From the NCBI RefSeq assembly GCF_014349235.1, contig NZ_JACSOH010000015.1:61704-125703 (forward strand): a stretch of 64,000 nt of DNA. The letters are read 5' to 3'. The first letter of the stretch is position 1. Every line of letters starts with the position of its first letter. The notes under the pieces are model-generated. The model was not told the origin of the DNA and did not search any database. It saw only the letters and a list, made by a program, of their open reading frames with translations. Position numbers and translations under genes: made by a program. Positions 27,282-35,770 of this stretch are shown piece by piece. Source of the stretch: Cytophaga sp. FL35 (GTDB taxonomy: Bacteria > Bacteroidota > Bacteroidia > Flavobacteriales > Flavobacteriaceae).

Positions 27282-28103
27282 CTACTTTAAATATTTTAAA
27301 ATGCTGGTATGCTTAATGTCAGGGGCGTCTTTGACCAAATCAATTAAAAACTTGGAGTGGCCCTGACCGTAGAGAACCAAAATCTTATCAGTACTTGAGG
27401 TAGCCAATTGCCTGATGTTTTGAAATATTTTTAGGTTGGAGGAATACCAATTTCCAACCACCTCTGCCCCTATATAAGTATCGGTGCTTCCAATCTGAGA
27501 AATTAGTTGATATCCTAGATGGTTTTGGTCTATCGCTTCATGGGTATTAATATAGGCTATGGCTTTTATCAACCCGTGGTTGTAAGCAATGCTATCAAAA
27601 GTATTTGCCAAATGGGAAGCATTGGAAATTACGGAATCAATTAATTTCTCTTGACCATTATTTTGTGCAAATACTTCGGCCACATGAAAATCAAAGCTTA
27701 CTTCACTATAGACTAGGTACAACTTTTTATGGCCTAATTTTTTAGCCAGCCTAAAGCCAATTTGGTCTGTTTCTTCATTGCTTAAGAGGTGATTTCCGTT
27801 TAAGTAAGCGGTGTAGGTGCTATCAAGTTGCTGTTGAGTCTTGTAAGGTCGCTCAATAGCAATTTTGGTCGGCTGGTAAGCAGCTAGTTCATCCACCAAT
27901 TTAATTATTTCCTTTTGGGTGCATGAACTTTGAAGATTGGTAAATTTTTGACTTACAGTGTTGTTTTTGGATACAAAATGAAACACACCTAAAATGGAGA
28001 CATCGGGTTGTTTCCGTAAAGTTTTATCAGTTACTTGACCAAAGATTACCAATGGAGAACATACCAATAGTAAAATCCATTTGAATATTTTTGGTGATAT
28101 CAT
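27282..28103 (-). CDS. DUF5694-like secreted protein
   Basis: 273 residues with signal peptide (ILLLVCSPLVIFGQ). The core begins VSILGVFHFVSKNN, then AAYQPTKIAIERPYKT and ends with ILVLYGQGHSKFLIDLV. This is a TraB/ChaN-like arrangement in which conserved His, Glu and GxGH residues could form a metal site, and it matches DUF5694 proteins of Bacteroidota. Function unknown. It stands alone between the TolB-like gene and the ars operon. Confidence 0.7.
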   Translation of the reverse strand: MISPKIFKWILLLVCSPLVIFGQVTDKTLRKQPDVSILGVFHFVSKNNTVSQKFTNLQSSCTQKEIIKLVDELAAYQPTKIAIERPYKTQQQLDSTYTAYLNGNHLLSNEETDQIGFRLAKKLGHKKLYLVYSEVSFDFHVAEVFAQNNGQEKLIDSVISNASHLANTFDSIAYNHGLIKAIAYINTHEAIDQNHLGYQLISQIGSTDTYIGAEVVGNWYSSNLKIFQNIRQLATSSTDKILVLYGQGHSKFLIDLVKDAPDIKHTSILKYLK

Positions 28104-28172
28104 GAAAGAGCCAAGGTTTCTAACACCTTAAAGATAAAAAAACCTCGGCCACAATCGTTAAAGGAATTCACC

Positions 28173-29228
28173 CTAATTACTCTTGACCACTGCCCTTGGA
28201 TAATATTTTTTTCGCAACCAAAAGGCCACTTTTACCAAAAGTATCAGTGCCGGCACCTCTACCAAAGGACCAATGACACCCGCAAATGCCTGTCCGGAAT
28301 TGAGTCCAAATACAGCAATCGCTACGGCAATCGCCAGTTCAAAATTATTTCCGGCGGCCGTAAAGGCTACTGAAGTAGTTTTATCGTACTCTGTTCCCGC
28401 AGCTTTTGTTACGAAGAAGCCAATAATGAACATCAACGTAAAATAAATTAGTAGCGGAACGGCTATAATCAGGACATCCATCGGAATTTGAACAATCAAT
28501 TCGCCTTTCAACGAGAACATAATGACAATAGTAAATAATAATGCTATTAAGGTGAGTGGGGAGACCGTTGGGATGAATTTGTTGGTGTACCAATCTTCAC
28601 CTTTTACTTTTATCAAAACTAGCCTACTTAAAATACCTAAGGCGAAAGGTACTCCCAAATAGATAGCTACACTTTCGGCAATGGTGGCTATGGAGATATC
28701 TACAATGGCCCCTTCAAAACCGAAATAGGGGGGTAGCACCGTAATAAAAATATAGGCATAAAAGCTATAGGCGAAAACTTGAAAAATGCTGTTCAAGGCC
28801 ACTAAGCCAGCCCCATATTCACTGCTTCCTTCGGCCAAATCGTTCCATACCAAAACCATGGCAATACAGCGGGCGAGGCCAATTAGGATAAGACCTACCA
28901 TATATTCGGGATAGTCCGATAGAAAGGTGATGGCCAAAATGAACATCAAGACCGGACCTATTATCCAGTTTAAAACCAGTGAAATAGACAGGATTTTGAC
29001 ATTTTTAAAAACTTTTGGTAGCAATGCGTAATTCACCTTTGCCAAAGGAGGGTACATCATAAGAATTAACCCGATAGCTATTGGAATGTTCGTTGTGCCA
29101 CTATTAAACGAATTGACAAAGTTCGGGAAGTTTGGGAAAAAGTAGCCCAAACCCACCCCTATGGCCATGGCGGCAAAAATCCACAGGGTGAGGTTACGGT
29201 CTAAAAATCCTAATTTTTTTGCTGCCAT
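28173..29228 (-). CDS. acr3: ACR3-family arsenite efflux transporter
   Basis: 351 residues with ten hydrophobic segments. ACR3 signatures are present, including [16 protein letters not shown] (Cys121, the conserved arsenite-relevant cysteine), [15 protein letters not shown] and [20 protein letters not shown]. It exports arsenite from the cytoplasm using the proton motive force. Its start codon directly abuts the arsC stop, giving tight translational coupling. Last gene of the ars operon. Some databases label this family arsB; it is unrelated to the classical ArsB antiporter. Confidence 0.95.
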   Translation of the reverse strand: MAAKKLGFLDRNLTLWIFAAMAIGVGLGYFFPNFPNFVNSFNSGTTNIPIAIGLILMMYPPLAKVNYALLPKVFKNVKILSISLVLNWIIGPVLMFILAITFLSDYPEYMVGLILIGLARCIAMVLVWNDLAEGSSEYGAGLVALNSIFQVFAYSFYAYIFITVLPPYFGFEGAIVDISIATIAESVAIYLGVPFALGILSRLVLIKVKGEDWYTNKFIPTVSPLTLIALLFTIVIMFSLKGELIVQIPMDVLIIAVPLLIYFTLMFIIGFFVTKAAGTEYDKTTSVAFTAAGNNFELAIAVAIAVFGLNSGQAFAGVIGPLVEVPALILLVKVAFWLRKKYYPRAVVKSN

Positions 29229-29846
29229 TTACTTCTTGATTTGAGATAGGACATAAAACATTTCGGTTGCAACCTGAGTGCACCGCTCCTCGTATTTTTC
29301 CGCTTGTTGTGGTGTACCGTCAAAAGCTTTTGGATCCTCGAAAGTGATGGGAATGCGTTTTTCGGCACCGGGTACAAAAGGACAGCCTTCATCGGCCTGT
29401 GAACAGGTCATGATAGCGGCAAATTCACTTTTCGGATTAAAATCACAATCCAGCCTTTTAGAAAAACCAATGACCGGATGCTCATTGTCAGTGAATTTTA
29501 TGCTGTAAACAGGGTTGTCACCTTCAGTAATTTTATCAATCTGAAACCCTGTTTTTCGCAAGGTTTCGGCTACCATAGGAAACAGCGCTGTACTTTCGGT
29601 ACCACCGGAATAACAAGTAACGTTTTTCAAGCCAAAATAACTCGCCATGGCCTGCATCCAAATTTGTGACAAATGGCTCCTTCTAGAATTATGCGTGCAG
29701 ATGAAGTTGATTCTAACAGGCTTGTCCATGTTCACCTTTTCTTGAATATAGCCTATAAGAGGTTGAAGGGTTTCCTTTCGCTCTTCACTTATACTATCAA
29801 TTTTAAATGATGAGATAGCGTCTGAAATAGTTGGGAATAAAGGCAT
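29229..29846 (-). CDS. arsC: Arsenate reductase-like low-molecular-weight phosphatase family protein
   Basis: 205 residues from the ATG at 29846; a farther in-frame start at 29891 overlaps the upstream gene. The phosphatase loop is FICTHNSRRSHLSQ (Cys50, CX5R). A second pair, Cys148 and Cys155 (IMTCSQADEGCPF), could form the disulfide relay of thioredoxin-coupled arsenate reductases. It would reduce arsenate to arsenite for export by the adjacent ACR3. The N-terminal ~40-residue helical extension is usual for the Bacteroidota form. The gene lies 17 bases after the DUF6428 gene. Confidence 0.9.
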   Translation of the reverse strand: MPLFPTISDAISSFKIDSISEERKETLQPLIGYIQEKVNMDKPVRINFICTHNSRRSHLSQIWMQAMASYFGLKNVTCYSGGTESTALFPMVAETLRKTGFQIDKITEGDNPVYSIKFTDNEHPVIGFSKRLDCDFNPKSEFAAIMTCSQADEGCPFVPGAEKRIPITFEDPKAFDGTPQQAEKYEERCTQVATEMFYVLSQIKK

Positions 29847-29863
29847 TTTTTTAAAATTAGTGT

Positions 29864-30331
29864 TTAACAACAGCCGCTTCCGGGAGTACACGAATCGCCC
29901 GTACTTAAATCTGCGAACTTTAGTTTCGGTTTGCTTTCAGGTACACCACATTGGTCTTTCGCAAGACAGTCGGTTTCTTTGCTTACCAAAAGAAAGTTGG
30001 TGCCGTCAAAATCAAGGGCGAACTTTTCAATGGTTCTACCTTGATATTCCACCTCTATTTCAAGGTCGCCAATGTTGAGTTTTTCTTCGGATAGTTCAAT
30101 AATACGAACTAATTTTTCTGGGTGCAGTCTGTGGTCATAATCGTCTGCATTCCAGAGCTGGAAGTTAACCACTTCCTCACTTCTTATGGTACCACCACAA
30201 TCGATAAAATGTTTGGTGACCTTACCTACTTCCGTTACGTGAAAGTGATTGGGTACCAATTCTCCATTAGGTAACTGAAAAGCTATCTTAGAAAGGCTGT
30301 TCAAATGGGTTTTGATTTCTGAAAGTTTCAT
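29864..30331 (-). CDS. DUF6428 family arsenic-operon protein
   Basis: 155 residues, cytoplasmic. Recognisable family segments: SKIAFQLPNGELVPNHFHVT, KHFIDCGGTIRSEEVVNFQL and WNADDYDHRLHPEKL. A Cys-rich tail (DSCTPGSGCC) plus DCLAKDQCG may bind arsenite or a metal. The family is repeatedly encoded between arsR and arsC in Bacteroidota, but no function is established. A second copy of the putative ArsR operator lies immediately upstream (30345-30360), so it may also be controlled internally. Confidence 0.85.
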   Translation of the reverse strand: MKLSEIKTHLNSLSKIAFQLPNGELVPNHFHVTEVGKVTKHFIDCGGTIRSEEVVNFQLWNADDYDHRLHPEKLVRIIELSEEKLNIGDLEIEVEYQGRTIEKFALDFDGTNFLLVSKETDCLAKDQCGVPESKPKLKFADLSTGDSCTPGSGCC

Positions 30332-30344
30332 ATATTTTGTTTTA

Positions 30345-30360
30345 TTGTAATTTTACGATG
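30345..30360 (-). promoter_or_regulatory. Second putative ArsR operator, upstream of the DUF6428 gene
   Basis: Plus-strand ATTGTAATTTTACGAT matches the arsR-upstream site (30725-30740) at 14 of 16 positions, with AATAAATT on the same side of both. No -33 TTG lies at the right distance, so it looks like an operator rather than a full promoter. Confidence 0.55.
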
Positions 30361-30377
30361 AATAAATTTAAATTTTT

Positions 30378-30710
30378 TTAGCAACAATCCCCTTGTCCAG
30401 AGATATCCTGGTCAAGAAAGTTTTGCATGGTCTCTTTCATTTTGGACCAATTGTTATGGTCAATGCAATAGCAAACACTAGTGCCTTCAACATTTCCTTT
30501 AATGAGTCCTAAGTTTTTGAGTTCTTTTAAATGCTGTGAAATGGTAGGTTGGGCCAAGCCAATTTCTTCTACCAAATCTCCACAGATACATGTATTCAAT
30601 TTAAAAAGGTGCTGAAGAATGGCTACACGGGCAGGATGACCAAAAGCCTTGGCAAAAAGAGCTATTTGATTTTGCTCATCGGTAAATATTTCTGTTTTGG
30701 CTAAACCCAT
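30378..30710 (-). CDS. arsR: ArsR-family arsenic-responsive repressor
   Basis: 110 residues from the ATG at 30710, preceded by AAGGA; an upstream in-frame TTG at 30731 lies inside the putative operator and is rejected. The ArsR/SmtB winged helix is clear: AFGHPARVAILQHLF, then the metal-site helix CICGDLVEEIG and the recognition helix AQPTISQHLKELKNLGL. Cysteines in CICGD, SVCYCIDHN and the terminal GDCC are candidate arsenite ligands. It should repress the ars operon by binding the dyad at 30725-30740, which overlaps the -7 box. First gene of the operon. Confidence 0.93.
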   Translation of the reverse strand: MGLAKTEIFTDEQNQIALFAKAFGHPARVAILQHLFKLNTCICGDLVEEIGLAQPTISQHLKELKNLGLIKGNVEGTSVCYCIDHNNWSKMKETMQNFLDQDISGQGDCC

Positions 30711-30724
30711 TCCTTTATTATTAC

Positions 30725-30759
30725 ATTGCAATATTACGATTAAATAAATTGGTTTACAA
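30725..30759 (-). promoter_or_regulatory. ars promoter with overlapping ArsR operator
   Basis: Minus strand: a TTG (30759-30757), 20 bases, then TAATATTG (30736-30729), one mismatch from TAnnTTTG. An imperfect dyad ATCGTAATATTGCAAT (30740-30725) covers the -7 box. It recurs at 30360-30345. A repressor bound there would block transcription. Confidence 0.65.
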
Positions 30760-30792
30760 AACTGTACCGAATGTTTTTAGTAAAAATGTCAT

Positions 30793-31299
30793 TTAACCAC
30801 TGGATTCTTCCTGGAAAAGAAGTTGTAAGAAAGTAAGGTCTAACCATTTATCAAATTTGTACCCGACTTGTTTAAATATGCCTACTTCTTTAAAACCAAA
30901 CTTTTTGTGAAATGCCACACTAGCAGTATTGGAGGCATCTACACCTGCCAGCATGGTTCTGTAGCCTTCTTTTTTGGCCAATTCTATCAAATGGACCATT
31001 AAAACCTTGCCAACCCCTTGGCCTTGAAAATCTTTATGAACATAAATGGAATGTTCCACACTAAAACGATAAGCGGCCCAAGGTCTAAAGGTGCCGTACG
31101 AGCCAAAACCTATTACTTCGTTTTCAATTTCAGCCACGATAATAGGGAAGTTGTTTTCCTGTTTTTCTCTAAACCATTGCAATTGCTGCTCCTCTGTTCT
31201 GGGGTCGTAATGGTAAAGTGAAGTGGTATAAAGTATCTCGTGATTGATAATCTTCAGAATAGCCGAAAGATCTTTTTCCGTGGCACTTCTTATTAGCAT
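30793..31299 (-). CDS. GNAT acetyltransferase of the phosphinothricin/arsinothricin (PAT/ArsN1) type
   Basis: 168 residues. The acetyl-CoA loop is VHKDFQGQGVGKVLM. The PAT/ArsN subfamily pattern is strong: SLYHYDPRTEEQQLQWF, RPWAAYRFSVEHSIYV, AGVDASNTASVAFHKKFGF and GYKFDKWLDLTFLQ. PAT enzymes acetylate phosphinothricin; ArsN1 enzymes acetylate the arsenic analogue arsinothricin. Placement 82 bases upstream of arsR on the same strand favours the arsenic substrate, but related acetyltransferases of methionine sulfoximine or other amino acids are possible. Family call strong, substrate inferred. Confidence 0.8.
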   Translation of the reverse strand: MLIRSATEKDLSAILKIINHEILYTTSLYHYDPRTEEQQLQWFREKQENNFPIIVAEIENEVIGFGSYGTFRPWAAYRFSVEHSIYVHKDFQGQGVGKVLMVHLIELAKKEGYRTMLAGVDASNTASVAFHKKFGFKEVGIFKQVGYKFDKWLDLTFLQLLFQEESSG

Positions 31300-31328
31300 A
31301 TCAGGAATTTGAGGTTGATGCTACTAAA

Positions 31329-31688
31329 TTATTCAAATTTTACTAGTACTGTATCAGATTGAATGGTATATAGAATCTTATTTTCTTGCGGCTGACCATT
31401 GGTGTAATATCCGTGATTTAACGTGACTGGTTGACCGTTTTCCCTTTTAAATTCAAAAATGTAGTGTCCATCCGTTCTATTGTGGTCCATAGTAAGTTTT
31501 CCTGAGAGAGCATTCCTTTCCTCTAACATTTCAATTACCACTGTATCTACTTTTTCTGACGTATAAAACTTTAAATCTTGAATCGCCTCTGCAGTTTCAT
31601 TGGTTATGACAAAGTTGATATGGGAATGGGTTACATTTCCGCAGGAAATAGCCAAACCAAGTACTGTAACGAATAGAATTTTTTTCAT
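31329..31688 (-). CDS. Small lipoprotein of unknown function
   Basis: 119 residues with a lipoprotein signal (LGLAISC, Cys16). The rest is predicted beta-rich (HINFVITNETAEAIQDLKFY, DTVVIEMLEERNALSG), perhaps a small immunoglobulin-like or lipocalin-like fold. I do not recognise the family. It sits between the META-domain gene (32 bases upstream) and the acetyltransferase (29 bases downstream), all on the minus strand. Confidence 0.7.
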   Translation of the reverse strand: MKKILFVTVLGLAISCGNVTHSHINFVITNETAEAIQDLKFYTSEKVDTVVIEMLEERNALSGKLTMDHNRTDGHYIFEFKRENGQPVTLNHGYYTNGQPQENKILYTIQSDTVLVKFE

Positions 31689-31720
31689 GGATAGACAAAC
31701 TTTATCAGTTTTGCGGTTCG

Positions 31721-32149
31721 TTATTTGGGTGATTTAGAAAAACGCATCAAGACTACCTCGTCCATTTTCAACTCCAAATTTCCGGAACTATCAAAACCAT
31801 ACGCATTTACTTTCTTCATCGTATTTAGAAAGACTTTTTCGCCCTCGCCACAGTACATCATCGTGGTAGGACCAGGTTCTCCAAAGCTTATTTTATAGGC
31901 ATCCAAGGAATAATCGGCACGATACCCATTACAACTATTATTTCCCTGAACAATCTTAGTGGCTCGGTCAAAACTAATTTTTGGTTTTTTATTGGGGTAG
32001 AGTCCGCCAAAGGCAATTCTGGGCCCCGTAATGTATTGTAACTCCCATTGGTTATCAAATAAGGCCGAAGAAGATTTTTTGGAATGCGAGGCGCAAGAGA
32101 TGACGGATATTATAAACGCTAGAACTAAGATTCGAACAAAGGTTCTCAT
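31721..32149 (-). CDS. META domain lipoprotein
   Basis: 142 residues. Signal ending in FIISVISC (Cys19). The META domain covers about 31-140: NQWELQYITGP, PKISFDRATKIVQGNNSCNG and EPGPTTMMYCGEGEKVFLNT. The HslJ-type META fold occurs in periplasmic and outer-membrane proteins linked to heat or antibiotic stress. Exact role unknown. It is preceded by 106 bases containing the terminator of the Spy-like gene, so it has its own start region. Confidence 0.88.
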   Translation of the reverse strand: MRTFVRILVLAFIISVISCASHSKKSSSALFDNQWELQYITGPRIAFGGLYPNKKPKISFDRATKIVQGNNSCNGYRADYSLDAYKISFGEPGPTTMMYCGEGEKVFLNTMKKVNAYGFDSSGNLELKMDEVVLMRFSKSPK

Positions 32150-32228
32150 AAATCAATTTAATTTGTCATTAAACATACTAATGTTGGTCAAAAATAAAAC
32201 CAAAACCTTTGTTTTATTTTTACACAAT

Positions 32229-32252
32229 AAAAAAACCGCCTTCTGGCGGTTT
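32229..32252 (-). terminator. Rho-independent terminator of the Spy-like gene
   Basis: Perfect 8-pair stem AAACCGCC/GGCGGTTT with a four-base loop, followed on the minus strand by a run of T. It starts within a few bases of the stop codon. Confidence 0.88.
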
Positions 32253-32255
32253 ACA

Positions 32256-32705
32256 TTATCTTCTGGAATGACGTTCTTTTCTATCGTCCTTTCGCTTTTT
32301 CATTTTTCTACCTTGGTGGTGCCTCATTTTCTCCCATTTTTGAAATTGTTCCTCAGATAATATATCTTTCATTTCTGCCTTATGGGCAATCATTTGGTCC
32401 AAACGCTCATTCTGCATGGCATATTTCTCTTCCGCCGTAGGCCTTTTTGCTTCACCATTTTCCCTAGCTGCTTTTCTCTCCTCCATTTTGGCTTTTCTCA
32501 TTTCTGCATGCTCAAGATTCATGGACATGATTTTCTTTTGTTGCTTTTCATCCAAATCCAAGGCCAAAGTCATTTTTTTGGTCTGTAATGTTGCTATTTG
32601 CTCAGGTGTTAAATCCATTTTTCCTTTGCCTTGGTGTCCTTCTCCTCTTTGTGCCATAGCCGTGAATCCAACTAGACACATTAAAATTAAAATTGCTCTT
32701 TTCAT
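32256..32705 (-). CDS. Spy/CpxP-like periplasmic helical protein (DUF4890 type)
   Basis: 149 residues with signal peptide to about 18 (CLVGFTAMAQ). The remainder is highly charged helix, with two LTPEQ/LSEEQF segments: KMDLTPEQIATLQTKKMTLA and AEMKDILSEEQFQKWEKMRH. These LTxEQ-type repeats mark the Spy/CpxP/DUF4890 group, periplasmic chaperones or metal-stress sensors in other bacteria. The C terminus is rich in Lys/Arg/His, with possible metal or nucleic-acid binding. Single-gene unit with its own terminator. Confidence 0.85.
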   Translation of the reverse strand: MKRAILILMCLVGFTAMAQRGEGHQGKGKMDLTPEQIATLQTKKMTLALDLDEKQQKKIMSMNLEHAEMRKAKMEERKAARENGEAKRPTAEEKYAMQNERLDQMIAHKAEMKDILSEEQFQKWEKMRHHQGRKMKKRKDDRKERHSRR

Positions 32706-32817
32706 TAGTTTATTTTTAAATGTTTACACCAATAGGACATTGAATGTGGCATTTGGTTTAATCGCTATTAATTATTTATCAATTGTTTAACAAAAACTTA
32801 CTGTTGATTTTTGAGCA

Positions 32818-32845
32818 TAAAAAAAGGGTGTGATTGCTCACACCC
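32818..32845 (-). terminator. Terminator of the 50-residue protein gene
   Basis: Perfect 8-pair stem GGGTGTGA/TCACACCC with TTGC loop, followed on the minus strand by seven T. It lies about 28 bases after the stop codon of the small gene at 32873-33025. Confidence 0.85.
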
Positions 32846-32872
32846 TCTATAAGTAGGTTGTTCTGTATATTT

Positions 32873-33025
32873 TTAATCTACTGCTTCTGCGGTAGTGATC
32901 TGTTCTATATCTGCGGAGGCCATTTGGGTGGCTTCAGGTTGTTCAGTTGTAGTTTCGTTGTAATAAACTAAGGATGCAACGATAAATGCGGCTAAGTACA
33001 GGGAACTTTTTAATCTTTCAGACAT
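32873..33025 (-). CDS. Predicted 50-residue membrane or exported microprotein
   Basis: 50 residues, ATG at 33025, TAA at 32875-32873. Composition: charged start MSERLKS, hydrophobic helix SLYLAAFIVASLVYY (residues 8-22), then an acidic tail rich in Thr/Glu (TTTEQPEATQMASADI). No family recognised. The support is the clean coding frame plus a dedicated strong terminator 28 bases after the stop, which is hard to explain otherwise. Confidence 0.65.
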   Translation of the reverse strand: MSERLKSSLYLAAFIVASLVYYNETTTEQPEATQMASADIEQITTAEAVD

Positions 33026-33219
33026 GGGATGTGTTTTTTAATTCTGATACTAAATTAGGCAAAAGGAAGACTCAAAATATCAAGTTGTTGTGTAGGGAGG
33101 TATTTGTGTGGTCAAGAATGCCAAAAATGTGGTTAGGATATTTCTTACATCCTAAAAAAATGTATTTCATCGATATTTTGATATTTTGGGTAGGGTGTTT
33201 TGTGGTGAGCATAATACAT

Positions 33220-33253
33220 AAAGCCACGTGAATAACTATGTTCACATGGCTTT
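33220..33253. terminator. Hairpin terminator downstream of the zinc metalloprotease gene
   Basis: A 13-pair stem AAAGCCACGTGAA with TTCACATGGCTTT (one G-U/mismatch pair) and 8-base loop, with T-rich flanks on the plus side. It lies about 28 bases after the minus-strand stop at 33281. Confidence 0.7.
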
Positions 33254-33280
33254 ATTTTAATTTTAAGCTGAGTGGTTAGT

Positions 33281-35770
33281 TTATCTTGGGTTTAGAATTA
33301 AGTCAATTCTCTTTTCAACATCTTGTAAATGGTATTTGCTCATAGCGTCACGTGTTCTGTTAATGGCGCTCTTTATATTTCGCTGAAGATTACCTAATTC
33401 TGCTCGGGCTACAGATCTAATATCAGATTGACTTGTGTTCACTACGGTAGATTTTTGGTATCCACCAAAATCAGGTTGCTTGTTCTGGTTTTCAGCTGTC
33501 ATTAAATATTCCAATCGGTCTACGTGAGCTTTCTGCAAGTTTCGCCTGTAAGTGTCAATGGTATTGCCATTGCGTAGTTCAGACCACAATCCGGTACGTA
33601 GGTCATCCATCATTTCTACCAACGAGTAGGCCTCGGCACCATTGGCCGTTTCATTTTCAATAAGGCGCTGTAGTTTTCCTAACGATAGGATATTGTCTAA
33701 GGTACGAACCTGCATTTTTCTAACGTCCTCTACAAATCCGGAATACTGTACCTTATTAAAGATATTTTGGTCCAAAAGCCACTCTGGCGTAGCAAAAAGT
33801 TGCTCTTGTAGAAAAGACAAACAGTTTTCTTGATGTTCTTTTGAAACAGGTGTATATACCGGTCCAGCTTGATCGTATGTTTTATGATGTTCGTAGACCC
33901 CTCCAATATTATTGGAAACATGACCCATATAACGATTAAATTGGGCAATTACTTGCTCATATAGTTTTTCTAGGTCTTCATATGTTTTACCATCTTCTTG
34001 TGTCCATGTGATTAAATTGGGTACTATCCGCTTTAAATTTTCAATTCCGTAGGCACTTGCTTTAATGGCATCATCCCCTAAATCTTCTGTTTGGGAACTG
34101 GGGTCCACTACATCGCCCACTTGCTGGTGCCCAAACCTATAAAGAGGATCACCGGCATGTTCTAGAATCCATTGGTCCAAAACTTTTTCCTCGTCTTCGG
34201 CAGAAGTATTTAAAATGGGCTTGTAGCCCCATTTAATGGCGTACTTGTCGTAAATGCCTATATCTGGCATTAGGGCTACGTCTCCATCTTCAGGTTGCGC
34301 TATGTAATTGAATCTTGCATAATCCATGATGGAGGGCGCAGTGCCATATTTTTTGGTGAAGGAGGCTGAACGCAATGAATCAACGGGATAAGCAACGCTA
34401 CTCCCCATGTTATGGGGAAGGCCCAGCGTGTGACCTACTTCATGGGCCGACACAAACCGAATTAGCCTACCCATAATTTCATCCTTAAAGGCTACACCTC
34501 TAGCTTCGTCATTTATTGCCGCAGTCTGAACAAAAAACCAGTTACGTAATAAAGTCATCACATTGTGGTACCAATTGATGTCCGATTCCAATATTTCGCC
34601 ACTTCTAGGATCGCTCACGTGAGGTCCGTTGGCATTGGGGATGGGAGAAGCCAAATACCTCACCACGGAATAACGGACATCTTCCGGACTCCATTCCGGG
34701 TCTTCTTCCACCGAGGGTGGGTCTTTTGCTATTATAGCATTTTTAAAACCAGCTTCTTCAAAGGCAACTTGCCAATCTTCAATGCCTTGCTTAATAAAAG
34801 GAACCCACTTTTTAGGAGTGGCCCTATCAATATAATAGACAATTTGTTTTTTAGGCTCTACCAGTTCGCCTCTTTTGAATTTTTCTAAATCCTCGTCTTT
34901 TACCTCTAATCTCCATCGGTCCAAATAAGTTACGGTTTTACTTTCTTGTACATCCAGTCCGTAATCTGTTTGGCCACTGGTGAACCACCCAACGCGCTCA
35001 TCAAAATACCTTCTTTTCATAGGTTCACTTGGAAGTAAGATCATAGAGTTGTTAATTTCTATGGAGATAGAGCCCAAGCTACCGTTGCTAGGGGATTCTT
35101 TAGCCAGGTAGGTTTTTACGTGCCTTGCCTCAACGTTGAGCGGGTAGCTTTTTAAGCTTTCAATGTAACTTCTAGGTTCATCTAGTCGAGAAACTTTGTA
35201 ATTTTCACGGTAACCATCCGGCATTCCTAAAGCAGGAACATCCTTTTCAAAAAAATCGTTTACCTGAATGACCGTCGCTGGATGTAAAGAATCTTTTTTG
35301 AATGCTTTAATGTCGAAAGCATAAAGAACCGGTTCAAAATTGGAATTTACTACGGCTTCATGAATAGGTAAGGAATCTGCGGCATAAATGTCGTGGCTCA
35401 CCACCCTTAGCAATACTTTTTTGGGTTTCTTTTCCCATCGTAGGACCTGAGTATTTATTTTTCCACCACCAAATCCTATTCCTGTTGCTGTTTTGCTAAT
35501 TCTACTGACCATCAACATTTCCCTGTTAAAAAGGGAATCTGGAATCTCGTAAAAATGGTCATCCTTGACCATATGAACACTAAAGAGTCCTTGGTCTGTG
35601 GTAGCCTCTTTGGTAATAACCTTATCATAAGGTTTTATCTTTTCATCTTTATCACCTCCTTTTTTATTGGAGTTTTCCGTTTTCTTTTTCTTGAAAATCT
35701 GGGCTTCGGCAGTTGTACTATTTGCGAAAAAAAGCAAAAGAGCCAAAGGGACAATAATGTATTTAAGCAT
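33281..35770 (-). CDS. Zinc-dependent metalloprotease (DUF5117/DUF4953 type)
   Basis: 829 residues. Signal peptide to about 23, a Lys-rich linker, a DUF5118/DUF5117 region (about 50-320) and a zincin domain. The extended metzincin-like motif SAHEVGHTLGLPHNMGSS contains His443, Glu444, His447 and His453. It is followed by SIMDYARFNYIAQPEDGD, a plausible Met-turn. The C-terminal part is helical. This large secreted or periplasmic family is common in Bacteroidota, with uncharacterised substrates. Single gene followed by a hairpin terminator and preceded by the 535-base gap. Confidence 0.92.
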   Translation of the reverse strand: MLKYIIVPLALLLFFANSTTAEAQIFKKKKTENSNKKGGDKDEKIKPYDKVITKEATTDQGLFSVHMVKDDHFYEIPDSLFNREMLMVSRISKTATGIGFGGGKINTQVLRWEKKPKKVLLRVVSHDIYAADSLPIHEAVVNSNFEPVLYAFDIKAFKKDSLHPATVIQVNDFFEKDVPALGMPDGYRENYKVSRLDEPRSYIESLKSYPLNVEARHVKTYLAKESPSNGSLGSISIEINNSMILLPSEPMKRRYFDERVGWFTSGQTDYGLDVQESKTVTYLDRWRLEVKDEDLEKFKRGELVEPKKQIVYYIDRATPKKWVPFIKQGIEDWQVAFEEAGFKNAIIAKDPPSVEEDPEWSPEDVRYSVVRYLASPIPNANGPHVSDPRSGEILESDINWYHNVMTLLRNWFFVQTAAINDEARGVAFKDEIMGRLIRFVSAHEVGHTLGLPHNMGSSVAYPVDSLRSASFTKKYGTAPSIMDYARFNYIAQPEDGDVALMPDIGIYDKYAIKWGYKPILNTSAEDEEKVLDQWILEHAGDPLYRFGHQQVGDVVDPSSQTEDLGDDAIKASAYGIENLKRIVPNLITWTQEDGKTYEDLEKLYEQVIAQFNRYMGHVSNNIGGVYEHHKTYDQAGPVYTPVSKEHQENCLSFLQEQLFATPEWLLDQNIFNKVQYSGFVEDVRKMQVRTLDNILSLGKLQRLIENETANGAEAYSLVEMMDDLRTGLWSELRNGNTIDTYRRNLQKAHVDRLEYLMTAENQNKQPDFGGYQKSTVVNTSQSDIRSVARAELGNLQRNIKSAINRTRDAMSKYHLQDVEKRIDLILNPR

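Noticed and set aside
30711..30731. TTG start seven codons upstream of the arsR ATG
   Set aside because: It lies in the -7 box/operator; the ATG at 30710 has an AAGGA sequence and the usual family start.
32986..33231. Plus-strand open frame of 81 codons opposite the small protein gene
   Set aside because: It runs antisense to the small gene and into the metalloprotease terminator; composition does not resemble a protein of this genome.
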